Assembly (NCBI GenBank): GCA_019188255.1
Contig: JAETXT010000002.1
Location: 434,001-498,000, forward strand
Length of the DNA stretch: 64,000 nucleotides
Reading direction: 5' to 3'
Source of the DNA: Verticillium longisporum
Taxonomy: Eukaryota > Ascomycota > Sordariomycetes > Glomerellales > Plectosphaerellaceae
In this document: positions 24,760 through 35,078 of the stretch, in pieces
How positions within the stretch are numbered: the first letter of the stretch is position 1
Layout: each line of letters begins with the position of its first letter
Notes under the pieces: generated by a model
What the model was told of the DNA's origin: nothing
What the model saw: only the letters and a program-made list of their open reading frames with translations
Database searches by the model: none
Program-made: the position numbers and the translations under genes

Positions 24760-27700
24760 TACTCTAGTTATTAGGAGTAAGTTAATTTCCTCCTAGTCGG
24801 ACTATTTAAATAGCTTCCTAGGGGTCGTTATTCTACCTTTATTATATAATTAAATAGCTAAGTCGTACCCTTACTATTCCCTTTTAATAATAAATTAGCG
24901 CTCGATCTATAAAGTCCTAATCGTATTACTCTTATAATCTATAAAAGCCGCCTATAATAGATTCGTAGCGTTTATTAACTTCCTAGGTCTCCTATATTAT
25001 TATAGTAGAATTAGCTCTAAGTATTTAAATAATTCTAAGGTCTCTAGAATTCGAATTACTATTATCTCCCTAGCCTATTAATCTAGCGATCTATTATATA
25101 GCTTAATATATATTCCTCTAAACTCTATTAAGCTATTAATTATTTTAATTATAACCGCTATATTAGAAACCGATATAACCTTATAGGGACTAGTCTATTT
25201 CTCCTACTCTTAGAATATAAGAACGTCGCTTCCTAGCTCTAGCGATCTTAATAGTAATTACTTAATATCTAGTCTATTATACATATTAAGAGTATTATTA
25301 ACTTTCTACTTAGCGATTATTCGCTAAAGCTCCGCTATCGCCTTATTAATTGCTTTAGCGCGCTACGCCTAGGTCGTAGTAAGCGCTAAGTTAATAATAA
25401 TCCTAGGTATCGCCCCGAATATAAGTAGTATAGGTACTAATCTATTAGGCCTAGTAGTATCGTTTATTGCCTTTATAGCTCCTTAAAGTAGCGATTCTAG
25501 GCTTATATTATGAGACTCTACCTTTAAGATCTTATATATTCTATATATTAGCTTATAGTAGCTCTTAACTTTACCGATTAACTAATAGGCCTCTATAGGG
25601 ATCTAATAGTAGGTTATACCTAGGAGGCGTACCTCTATTCTAAACTCTATAGAGGTAAAGTTTATTCTAGTATTAATAATTACGATATTTAGAGGCCTAA
25701 GGTATATATCTAATTAGTACTTCTTAAGAGCTTCCTATATTATATAAGCTATAAAATTAGGAATAAAAGTTATAGATTAGAATCCTATATTTATATCGAT
25801 TATATAAAGAATAGGCTTTCTATTTAAATATATAATATCGATTAAAATCTTATAATTAAAATCGATATTTAACCTTAAAGTAAACTTAAAGTATTACGGA
25901 GACTTCCCTTTAATTTAATAATAATAGTAGAAGCGGTTTATTAGCTCTAGAGTATCTTAATTTACGTCCTAATTTACTCTCTAGAATAAGTTCTATAGCT
26001 TCTCTATAAATAAGTAATTAAACTATTTATAAATATATCGGAGCTCTACTTCTATTAGAAATACTATTCTATTATTCTCTATCCCTATTACATATATAAT
26101 CCTAGAGCTAATATAAGTCTTTATATCTAAGAAGAACTATAAATAGCCCTATTTACGAAAAATAGGCGTATACTCCTAGATCTCCCTAATACGCTTTACT
26201 AGCTCGTTATATATATTATCTAAATAGATTCCGAGATCGTCTATATCCTTAATATAAAGTAGGAATAGAGTATCTATTAGGACGATATAGAATATAATTC
26301 TCCTAATTAATATTAGAATAGTAATCTCCTCTATTATAGAAATAGGATTTCCTACTCCGAATCTTACTCTAGCCCCTATTCCCTATTTATTAATTATTAA
26401 GCTTAATATTAGGGCTATTAAGGCCTTTATTTATAAAGCTCCTATTATAGAAACTAATACTATATTTATATTAAGGATAATACTATATTACGTAGAAGTA
26501 TTATTAATCTAATATTAAATAAAGAGCTACTTTATCGGAGCTATTATTTTAGCCTTCGGACTACTCCCCCTAATTCTATATTAGAACGATTTATTTATTT
26601 AGAAATATATAATATAAGTATTTATTAGTTCGTTCTTAGGATTAGACTTAAAAGTATCGTTTACTCTTAGCTTATCGGAAGTAGGATTATCTAATTCTAA
26701 GCTCTTAATAGGTTCTATTATTATTAAAAACTAATAATATCCCTTCTATTAATCCCTATACGTTTCCTATATACGTTTCTATTACTCTTTTAAACATTAT
26801 TACTCCTCGGGAGAGTACTTCGTCGATCTATAATCTAGTTTACAATATATCTAGTATTTACGAATTCTAGATAGCTAATAATTATTAGTTCTATATATTA
26901 ATTACTCTCTACGATCTCCCCTTCTATTAGCTTAGCGATATCCGCTCTTATAATATCTATTAATATAGAAGTATTTAAGTATTTTAATATTCTCCTCTAC
27001 TTTTAATATACTCTTAAGCTATATAGATAGCGTATTAAAAGATCGCTCTAGCCTTATTAATATAATCTTTAGCTCTAGGATACTTTAAATTGCTTTTAGA
27101 GTATTTATATAGAGATAAGTCTCTTCTTGAAATATAAAGCTAAGTATTCTCTAGTACTATTAAAGCTTATTTAGAAGGATCTAAAGAACTTCTATTCGTA
27201 GCTTTCCTATATTATTAGCTTCTATTATTATAGAATAAAACGTTATTAAGCTCTAGTCTATATAATACTATATTCTATTAATCTCTAAATCGAATTATTA
27301 TTTAATTGCTAAATATATTTAATAGAGTTTTATATTCTAGTTTATATATTCTAGGAAGAAAGTTTATATATACTTTAAAAATATATTTAGGAAGAATATA
27401 TAGAGCTACGTATAGCGGATTTATAATAGTTCGTAAACGTCTATAAAGATATATATTTTATTATTAAGGATATTATATATCTCCTTAGAATAATTATTCT
27501 CCTTATTCTAGAACGATATAAGTTACTTAATTATAGCTCTATCGATTAATAAATTTACCGATTTATATAATAATAGAGTATAATACTAAGCTAGTAGGTT
27601 CTAAGTAATATTTAGGGGTAAGGTCTTATTTCTTTATAATTAAAGTATAATCTCTTATTAACTAGATTACCTACTCTATTAATTAGATAACCCTAGAATT

Positions 27701-28644
27701 AAGGGCTATTAGGGATCTATCCTCCCCGTTTATAGTTTTCGGATTTAGGATAGTTAAGCGTTCCCTATAGGTTATTACTTATCGTCCTATTAATCTCGCT
27801 ATTCCTCTACTCTTTAAAATACTAAATCCTAATTAGTAATAATCGACTCTATTATATTAGGTATCTCTTCTATAAAAGTATTAGGATTAATCTCTTTAAT
27901 ATCTTAGCGTTTATTACTCCTAGAAGAGGGATCCTATGCTCTATTAGATATATTTTTAATATTTAAATAATTATTATATTATAGGAGTTAAAGTCCTCTT
28001 TAATCTAGCCCTAGAAGTCTTTAATAAACGCTTCTAGGAAGTAAACTCCCTTTATAGTCCTATATATACTTATTACCTTAAGGATCTAAGCGCTTTTAAG
28101 ATCTATAGATACTAAATCTAATAATCTAGGGAACCGTAATTCTACTTTATAAACGATAAAGTTAATATCGAGACCCTTCCTAACCTTCTACGTTAAATAT
28201 AATATACCGAGTTCTTCTAGAATACCGTCGAACTCCTATTATATCTTTTTAGTACTTTCTAGCTCTATTATAGAGCTATTACTATAATCCGAGGAGCTTA
28301 TTATCGCTAATTTTATTAAAGCTCTATTATAGCTAATTAACTATTCTATAGAGCTTCGTTTATTAGGTTTAATAGCTAGTAATATAGCCTAGGTAGTAAT
28401 CTTAGGGGTAGGAGTCCTAAGGTACTCGAAGTAGACGGTGCTCCTATAGATTACGTAATAGGGGATTTCCCTATTACTAAGCTCTTATAAGAGTCCTAAA
28501 GTACTTAAAGTAAATAGTACTCTTACGATTACTTATAAAGTATAATCGATAAGCTTATATATAGCGAATTTACTATCTATAGGATCGATCCTAACTTCTC
28601 TAGCTCTAGCTATTCTATATTATATTAAACGTAATACTAATTAG

Positions 28645-29414
28645 TATTAAGAGGGCTTTACTATTTATATAAACCCTAATTTATTACTTTAGCTATACCT
28701 AAGAGCTCTAAATTAGTAGGGTAATGTTACGACCTGGCAGCTTCCGAAGAGGGGAACGCTGTCAGAGGGTTAGGGTTGCTGTTAGCAGAAGCTTAGGTTG
28801 TGACTCTGAGACGATGTGGTGTCGTAAGGCGTTGCGCACTCGTTACAATGAATACAAGGTAAGACTTAGATTGATCACTGTCGTGAGAAAGAATGTATCT
28901 ACAAGTACAGAATGCCCGTCCTTATATACCCGTTCATCCTGTCCTTGTTGTTTGGGTGGTGAGCTCATGTTGGATGGCTCACTTGTTAGTCGTTGGTGAT
29001 CCATGATGTTAGGATCACGGTATGTTATCTTGTGAGCCAGCCCCTGGCTCACTGTTATGTCCCTAGTGAGCGAATCGGCTCACTATTATGTCTGGGTGAG
29101 CCATCACGTGCTCTGCCTGGTGGGTCCGCTTCTTATCTTATCGTGTCTCCCGATCGCGGGGTCGTCAACTCGCGGCCACCCTGCTTCCTTGGTTGTTACA
29201 GGTAAGTAATATAAGGGTTATAATTATTAATAATTCTATCTCTCTAAATTACCGCTACCTATATAAATTAGATATACCTATCTGATTTACCGATTACGTA
29301 AGCTATAAATTACGTGCTCCTAAGAGCTATAAATCCTAGCCCTAGTAATTACTATATCGGTGAATCCTATATAGTAATTACCGACCTAGGTAATCCCCTA
29401 ATATTAGTTTAATA
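28645..29414 (-). repeat. 5' LTR of the copia element, split by a solo LTR
   Basis: LTR halves 28645-28724 and 29201-29414 align with the 3' LTR at 19546-19834. They are separated by a 476-bp non-RIPed insertion with 5-bp duplication GGTAA. Right flank CTCTT matches the left flank of the other LTR. Confidence 0.85.
28725..29200. mobile_element. Solo LTR of a different retrotransposon family, TSD GGTAA
   Basis: 476 bp with ends TGTTACGACC...GGTTGTTACA (TG...CA), flanked by GGTAA at 28720-28724 and 29201-29205. Base composition is normal and CpA/TpG are present, so it entered the already RIPed copia LTR. The short frames inside it are not genes. No internal retroelement sequence of this family occurs in the window. 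Confidence 0.8.
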
Positions 29415-30152
29415 CTCTTTATATTACGATTAATATAAATTAATAATAAGCGAATCTATATAGGTTAGCGGAGGCGGCTATTATATTAATTATTATATAT
29501 AGTTTAGATAATATCTCGTATTATTAGGGATAAAGATATTTAAATCTCTTTATTTACTCCTTTATATCTAGTAGAGGGTTCTTTAACCCCTATCTTAAAT
29601 AGAAGATCCTATAAATAGAATTAGATAATATATAAAATATATCGAATAGTCTAGACTTTATACTAGATAAAAGCTAATAGAAGTACTATATTTAATTTAT
29701 AGAGTCTTTTATTAAATAATAATTTAACCTTTTCTCTTAATATAAACGATCTATTATCGTTTATAATACTATAGATCTATATTATTATACTATTATAGAT
29801 TAAAGTATCTATAATGAGGATATATATAACGTCTCTAGAATATTAACTATCTATATTAATAATATCGAGAATAAGATATTACTTTTAAAAGGTATTATCG
29901 ACTTAATATATAATAATCCCTAATAAGGAATAGCTAAGCTGAAGTATAAATTAAGAATCGATAGTAATAGAAATATACCGACTTACTAGGATATAGTTTA
30001 CGCTATATTTAATAATCTCTCGTAATCGATCCTTAAACTATAGAGAGAGCATTTTCGGGCTTAATAGCTAATAACTTATATTTTAAAGCCTATATACCTC
30101 GAGGAGGTTATAAAAATCTAGATTAGAGATTATACTAAATAGAAGAGCTATA
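29415..30152. other. RIPed TIR-element sequence between copia and pogo
   Basis: Continuation of the outer TIR element after the copia target duplication. Its last 60 bases before the pogo insertion are the complement of 55566-55625 in the second copy. A decayed plus-strand frame is visible (for example LYLVEGSLTPILNRRS near 29.57 kb), of unknown family. Confidence 0.55.
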
Positions 30153-30259
30153 ACGTAATCCACAAGCGAGTGGTTCACCCATGCGAGTGGTTCACTTCAC
30201 CCCGACCCGACAAACATTCCGAGGAAAACCTCAACCCAAACGCCGTAAATCAATTAAAA

Positions 30260-30769
30260 TCACTCCTCCTCGTCTTTTGCAGACGATGAGATAGCTACCT
30301 GACAAGTTCTCGCGTTGTGGCCGGTCTTCCCGCATACGCTACAGCATCGTTTCTTCGGCTGGGACCACGACGCGGGACCCGGGTTCTGCAGCGTTTCCTC
30401 TTTTATCTGGATATCTACTTCCTTCTGAGCAATCTTGTCCTGTCCCTCGCCTACAGCCATGCTTCCTCCTTCCCGGAGACGTAGCTTTTTGGCCCTCCGG
30501 CGTCGGCTTAGTGTAGCATTTTCCTCTCGAAGGATCATAACCTCTGACTTCAAAAGAGCGATCTGGTGCATAACACCCCGCGTCCCCTTCGCAAGATAGT
30601 CAACAGCATCTAAAATTGACGTTGGGGAGCTTCCCTGGTGGCGTGAGATTCGCCCTTTGATGAAGTCAGTCTGGGAACCTGCCTCGAGCAGGTTAGTGGG
30701 CGTCTTAGAGACCCAAGAATCACGCTCCCCGTGGGACGTCCCCGGAGGCGTCGTCGTCCTCAACCTCAC
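30260..30769 (-). CDS. Transposase C-terminal ORF2 with CCHC zinc knuckle, family B copy 1
   Basis: Continues the transposase in the -1 frame, overlapping the end of ORF1, without an ATG of its own at the junction. Begins after LSKLDV with RLRTTTPPGTSHG. It has a helical segment rich in Arg/Lys (ENATLSRRRRAKKLRLREGG) and ends in a CCHC knuckle CSVCGKTGHNARTC (Cys143, Cys146, His151, Cys156). In related elements this is the C-terminal third of one polypeptide, so a separate protein is unlikely unless slippage or frameshifting joins it to ORF1. Confidence 0.7.
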   Translation of the reverse strand: MRLRTTTPPGTSHGERDSWVSKTPTNLLEAGSQTDFIKGRISRHQGSSPTSILDAVDYLAKGTRGVMHQIALLKSEVMILREENATLSRRRRAKKLRLREGGSMAVGEGQDKIAQKEVDIQIKEETLQNPGPASWSQPKKRCCSVCGKTGHNARTCQVAISSSAKDEEE

Positions 30770-31914
30770 ATCCAGCTTTGACAGGACTGTTTCCGGGTTA
30801 TGGGGGACAAGCCCCGCTCCTCGAAAGCCTCCCTGGATGTTTTTTCTGTCATTGCTTGCTGAAATGCAGCCGAAAACGCCGGGAAGAAGTCCTCTTTGCT
30901 GATGTGCGTTGTACCCGCCCTCATCCTATCCTCGATTTGCCGACCGTATGCTTTCTTTAGTGGGCCAAAACACCCAACATCGAGAGGCTGGAGTAGATGT
31001 GACGAATGAGGAGGCATACAGAGTGTGATGATGTTGTTCTCCTTGCAGTAGAGTTCGAAGTCGACCGAGTGGTGACTTTCGTGGCCATCCAGGATCAGTA
31101 GGCGATAACCGCCCGAAGTACGGGACTTTGTATGCCTGTCAAAATGCCGAATCCATTCCAGACCAATATCATTCGTCGTCCAGCCGTTTGGAGATGTTGC
31201 GATTCTCCAGTCGCGAGAAATCGCGTCGTCCTGGTACCAGCTCGAGAGGTGGTACTTGCCCGAAACCACGATGAACGGCGGGACGGAGAAACCCAACGCG
31301 CCAACGCCCTGGATCACCGTAACCCATTCCCGGTTGCCTGGCTGCCTCATCTTCACATTGGACCGTCTTTCCGAACTGGTCACGACCATTCCGTTGGCGA
31401 TAACGCCCATCTGGAAGCCGGTCTCGTCAAAGTTGTACATGTCAGCCTCTTGGATGCCGTACTTGGCGATCATGTTATGCACGAGGCGGAACCACGCGTT
31501 TATCGCGTCCGGATCTTCGCATTGGGCCCTCTTGTAGTCGTACTTGCGAAAGAAACGCGTCCGGAGCTCTGGTTGCCGTTTGACGAAGTTTGCGGCCCAG
31601 TTCTTCCCGACGCGTGGCGCGTCACGGTCGGCAAGCAGGCGATTCGCCATATCTCCGACCTCACCCAACCGGGGAGGGTAAGATCGCGCATCTAGGTCAA
31701 GGATATATTCGACAATAGTTTTCTCTTCTAGTACTGTTAATTTGGCAGAATTGGGCGGGCTTTCGCGTCGGGAGGGTTTGCCCTTCTGGCGTCGGAGGAG
31801 CGTCGTTAAGGGGACGGTGTAGATCCTCGCAGCACTCCGGGCGCTTAGGTTCGGGTCATTGTCCATAGCTTGGATAGCAAGGAATAATTGACCTTCTTTT
31901 GAAAGAGTCTCCAT
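30766..31914 (-). CDS. Pogo/Fot1-like transposase ORF1, family B copy 1
   Basis: 382 codons. Residues about 10-50 form a psq-type helix-turn-helix and 58-125 a CENP-B-type DNA-binding domain. The DDE_1 nuclease follows with Asp163 (NFDETGFQMG), Asp276 (LILDGHESHH) and Asp312 (LLQPLDVGCFGPLK). After residue 358 (QQAMTEK) the frame departs from the family consensus because the gene has six A where family A has seven. The true continuation (IQGGFRGAGLVPHNPE and onward) lies in the next frame and runs into ORF2. The family's usual single protein is about 540 residues. The DNA-binding and catalytic parts are intact here. Confidence 0.85.
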   Translation of the reverse strand: METLSKEGQLFLAIQAMDNDPNLSARSAARIYTVPLTTLLRRQKGKPSRRESPPNSAKLTVLEEKTIVEYILDLDARSYPPRLGEVGDMANRLLADRDAPRVGKNWAANFVKRQPELRTRFFRKYDYKRAQCEDPDAINAWFRLVHNMIAKYGIQEADMYNFDETGFQMGVIANGMVVTSSERRSNVKMRQPGNREWVTVIQGVGALGFSVPPFIVVSGKYHLSSWYQDDAISRDWRIATSPNGWTTNDIGLEWIRHFDRHTKSRTSGGYRLLILDGHESHHSVDFELYCKENNIITLCMPPHSSHLLQPLDVGCFGPLKKAYGRQIEDRMRAGTTHISKEDFFPAFSAAFQQAMTEKTSREAFEERGLSPITRKQSCQSWM

Positions 31915-32012
31915 CGCGGGCGGAGGTGGAATCTGTAGAATTCAGGTGTAGGTCGTGGGCCCGGGCGAAGTGAACCACTCGCTTGGGTGAACCACTCGCT
32001 TGTGGATTACGT

Positions 32013-33218
32013 TAATTAAATTATTAATTATAATATAAATATATATTAAGCTATTTAAGATTTACTTCTATTTTACTATTTTAATCTACGTTTTTTAAAT
32101 AGAATTTATTAATTTTTTAATTATTTTAAAATAATCCGACGATATTAAGGAAGCTTCCTCTATTAATCTTTAATCTAGGGCTAGGGTAATAGCCTAAATC
32201 CTATTTAGATAATCGATTAAGGGTACCTTTATTTAGGAAGAGATTACCCTAGCTTAAGGAGAGGGGGTAGCTCTACTTTATCTCTCTAATTAATAGCTTA
32301 GTTTAAGTAAGCTAAAGTACTATTAAGGATTAATAATAGGATAAATAGAGTAAGAGTCTCTAGTACCTCGGTTTCTAGATTAATAAAAGATCTCGTTAAT
32401 AAAGTAATCGGAGTAGAAAGGCGTAATATAATAAAAGAATAGGTAATAGTAGAAAAGGAGAATTTAAGGTATTAAATTAAGGAAATAGGTCCTAGGATAA
32501 AGGGGCATTTTATTATATAATAGAGTATAATCTCCTAAGTCTATATTTATTTCTATATTTATTTAATAAGATTTAATAACCTTTATCTAAAAATATTTAT
32601 TAAATTATAAAATAGGCTCTAATATATTTAGAAGTTAAATCTTTAATATCCTTCTAGATCTATTATTAAGCCTATTATATTAAACCTCCTCCGATATATT
32701 AATTATTATATATAGATTAATATATTTATTAGGCTATTATTAGATTAATATATATATTTACTTTAACGAAAAATAAGAAGTATAATATAATTAATTCGAA
32801 TTATTATTATAGTTTTAATATAGGGTTCGATAGAGTAATAGACTTTTAGACCTATATAAGCTATTTATTAATATTCGTATTTATCGAGCTATAATATAGA
32901 TATATTACTATATTAATATAATAATATTAAAGGGGGAGCTATAAATTATCTATTAAATTTATTCGATTATTATAAAGTACTTAAACCTTTTAAAAGGGTC
33001 TATTATAAGGACCTTAGCTCTTTAATACTATTTTAATTTAAAGGCCTATTAGAATAGATCTAATTAGAATAATAATAAAGGTATAAAACTAAATATTATA
33101 AGAATAATATATATATAGAGCTAAATATAATAATTATATAATAATTATTATTAGAATATAATACTATCTATTTAACGTTTATATATTAAGCTTATATTTA
33201 TTAATTATATTACCTTTA
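32013..33218. other. RIPed TIR-element segment, inverted relative to its flanks
   Basis: This 1.2-kb segment between two inverted pogo copies aligns in direct orientation with 54361-55566 of the second TIR-element copy. The segments to its right (35079-36618) and left (up to 30152) align with that same copy in inverted orientation. It has therefore been flipped. No readable gene. Confidence 0.75.
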
Positions 33219-33316
33219 ACGTAATCCACAAGCGAGTGGTTCACCCAAGCGAGTGGTTCACTTCGCCCGGGCCCACGACCTACACCTGAATTCTACAGAT
33301 TCCACCTCCGCCCGCG

Positions 33317-34465
33317 ATGGAGACTCTTTCAAAAGAAGGTCAATTATTCCTTGCTATCCAAGCTATGGACAATGACCCGAACCTAAGCGCCCGGAGTGCT
33401 GCGAGGATCTACACCGTCCCCTTAACGACGCTCCTCCGACGCCAGAAGGGCAAACCCTCCCGACGCGAAAGCCCGCCCAATTCTGCCAAATTAACAGTAC
33501 TAGAAGAGAAAACTATTGTCGAATATATCCTTGACCTAGATGCGCGATCTTACCCTCCCCGGTTGGGTGAGGTCGGAGATATGGCGAATCGCCTGCTTGC
33601 CGACCGTGACGCGCCACGCGTCGGGAAGAACTGGGCCGCAAACTTCGTCAAACGGCAACCAGAGCTCCGGACGCGTTTCTTTCGCAAGTACGACTACAAG
33701 AGGGCCCAATGCGAAGATCCGGACGCGATAAACGCGTGGTTCCGCCTCGTGCATAACATGATCGCCAAGTACGGCATCCAAGAGGCTGACATGTACAACT
33801 TTGACGAGACCGGCTTCCAGATGGGCGTTATCGCCAACGGAATGGTCGTGACCAGTTCGGAAAGACGGTCCAATGTGAAGATGAGGCAGCCAGGCAACCG
33901 GGAATGGGTTACGGTGATCCAGGGCGTTGGCGCGTTGGGTTTCTCCGTCCCGCCGTTCATCGTGGTTTCGGGCAAGTACCACCTCTCGAGCTGGTACCAG
34001 GACGACGCGATTTCTCGCGACTGGAGAATCGCAACATCTCCAAACGGCTGGACGACGAATGATATTGGTCTGGAATGGATTCGGCATTTTGACAGGCATA
34101 CAAAGTCCCGTACTTCGGGCGGTTATCGCCTACTGATCCTGGATGGCCACGAAAGTCACCACTCGGTCGACTTCGAACTCTACTGCAAGGAGAACAACAT
34201 CATCACACTCTGTATGCCTCCTCATTCGTCACATCTACTCCAGCCTCTCGATGTTGGGTGTTTTGGCCCACTAAAGAAAGCATACGGTCGGCAAATCGAG
34301 GATAGGATGAGGGCGGGTACAACGCACATCAGCAAAGAGGACTTCTTCCCGGCGTTTTCGGCTGCATTTCAGCAAGCAATGACAGAAAAAACATCCAGGG
34401 AGGCTTTCGAGGAGCGGGGCTTGTCCCCCATAACCCGGAAACAGTCCTGTCAAAGCTGGATGTGA
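33317..34465 (+). CDS. Pogo/Fot1-like transposase ORF1, family B copy 2
   Basis: Same 382-residue product as in copy 1: helix-turn-helix, CENP-B-type DNA-binding domain, and DDE_1 core with Asp163, Asp276 and Asp312. The A6 run at 34386-34391 is where the frame leaves the consensus; the last 24 residues are out of the family frame. Stop TGA at 34463-34465 overlaps the start of ORF2. Confidence 0.85.
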   Translation: METLSKEGQLFLAIQAMDNDPNLSARSAARIYTVPLTTLLRRQKGKPSRRESPPNSAKLTVLEEKTIVEYILDLDARSYPPRLGEVGDMANRLLADRDAPRVGKNWAANFVKRQPELRTRFFRKYDYKRAQCEDPDAINAWFRLVHNMIAKYGIQEADMYNFDETGFQMGVIANGMVVTSSERRSNVKMRQPGNREWVTVIQGVGALGFSVPPFIVVSGKYHLSSWYQDDAISRDWRIATSPNGWTTNDIGLEWIRHFDRHTKSRTSGGYRLLILDGHESHHSVDFELYCKENNIITLCMPPHSSHLLQPLDVGCFGPLKKAYGRQIEDRMRAGTTHISKEDFFPAFSAAFQQAMTEKTSREAFEERGLSPITRKQSCQSWM

Positions 34466-34971
34466 GGTTGAGGACGACGACGCCTCCGGGGACGTCCCAC
34501 GGGGAGCGTGATTCTTGGGTCTCTAAGACGCCCACTAACCTGCTCGAGGCAGGTTCCCAGACTGACTTCATCAAAGGGCGAATCTCACGCCACCAGGGAA
34601 GCTCCCCAACGTCAATTTTAGATGCTGTTGACTATCTTGCGAAGGGGACGCGGGGTGTTATGCACCAGATCGCTCTTTTGAAGTCAGAGGTTATGATCCT
34701 TCGAGAGGAAAATGCTACACTAAGCCGACGCCGGAGGGCCAAAAAGCTACGTCTCCGGGAAGGAGGAAGCATGGCTGTAGGCGAGGGACAGGACAAGATT
34801 GCTCAGAAGGAAGTAGATATCCAGATAAAAGAGGAAACGCTGCAGAACCCGGGTCCCGCGTCGTGGTCCCAGCCGAAGAAACGATGCTGTAGCGTATGCG
34901 GGAAGACCGGCCACAACGCGAGAACTTGTCAGGTAGCTATCTCATCGTCTGCAAAAGACGAGGAGGAGTGA
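34462..34971 (+). CDS. Transposase C-terminal ORF2 with CCHC knuckle, family B copy 2
   Basis: Identical to ORF2 of copy 1. The frame is open upstream of 34462 back into ORF1 (GAGLVPHNPETVLSKLDV), which shows it is the displaced 3' part of the same gene rather than an independent one. Ends with acidic DEEE. Confidence 0.7.
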   Translation: MRLRTTTPPGTSHGERDSWVSKTPTNLLEAGSQTDFIKGRISRHQGSSPTSILDAVDYLAKGTRGVMHQIALLKSEVMILREENATLSRRRRAKKLRLREGGSMAVGEGQDKIAQKEVDIQIKEETLQNPGPASWSQPKKRCCSVCGKTGHNARTCQVAISSSAKDEEE

Positions 34972-35078
34972 TTTTAATTGATTTACGGCGTTTGGGTTGA
35001 GGTTTTCCTCGGAATGTTTGTCGGGTCGGGGTGAAGTGAACCACTCGCATGGGTGAACCACTCGCTTGTGGATTACGT

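Larger units (their letters stand above)
19546..29414 (-). mobile_element. Full-length Ty1/copia LTR retrotransposon, RIP-inactivated, minus strand
   Basis: Direct LTRs at 19546-19834 and 28645-29414 (the latter interrupted by another LTR) are flanked by 5-bp duplications CTCTT at 19541-19545 and 29415-29419. Decayed minus-strand translation shows a GAG-pre-integrase segment (about 26140-25900), the integrase start reading FNYKILIDIIYLNRKPIL at about 25865-25800 and continuing to about 25520, and an RNase H C-terminal segment at about 21730-21460. The order integrase before RNase H on the minus strand is the copia order. A purine-rich tract precedes the 3' LTR on the minus strand (complement of 19835-19855). 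Many in-frame TAA/TAG codons from RIP make it inactive. A pogo element (22902-24759) interrupts the pol region; without insertions it is about 7.5 kb. Confidence 0.85.
30153..32012 (-). mobile_element. Pogo/Fot1-like transposon, family B copy 1
   Basis: 1,860 bp between TA dinucleotides (30151-30152, 32013-32014). Terminal inverted repeats begin ACGTAATCCACAAGCGAGTG, extend about 46 bp with one mismatch, and contain GCGAGTGGTTCAC twice at each end. The sequence appears identical to the copy at 33219-35078, in the opposite orientation. No RIP signature although the surrounding DNA is fully RIPed. Confidence 0.92.
33219..35078 (+). mobile_element. Pogo/Fot1-like transposon, family B copy 2
   Basis: 1,860 bp between TA dinucleotides (33217-33218, 35079-35080), the reverse complement of 30153-32012 with no difference that I could see. 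Same TIRs with doubled GCGAGTGGTTCAC motifs. Non-RIPed inside RIPed DNA. Confidence 0.92.

Noticed and set aside
31132..31695. 187-codon frame antisense to the pogo transposase, repeated in all three family B copies
   Set aside because: Recurs only because the element is duplicated; it is the shadow of a conserved transposase domain and has no start or domain of its own.
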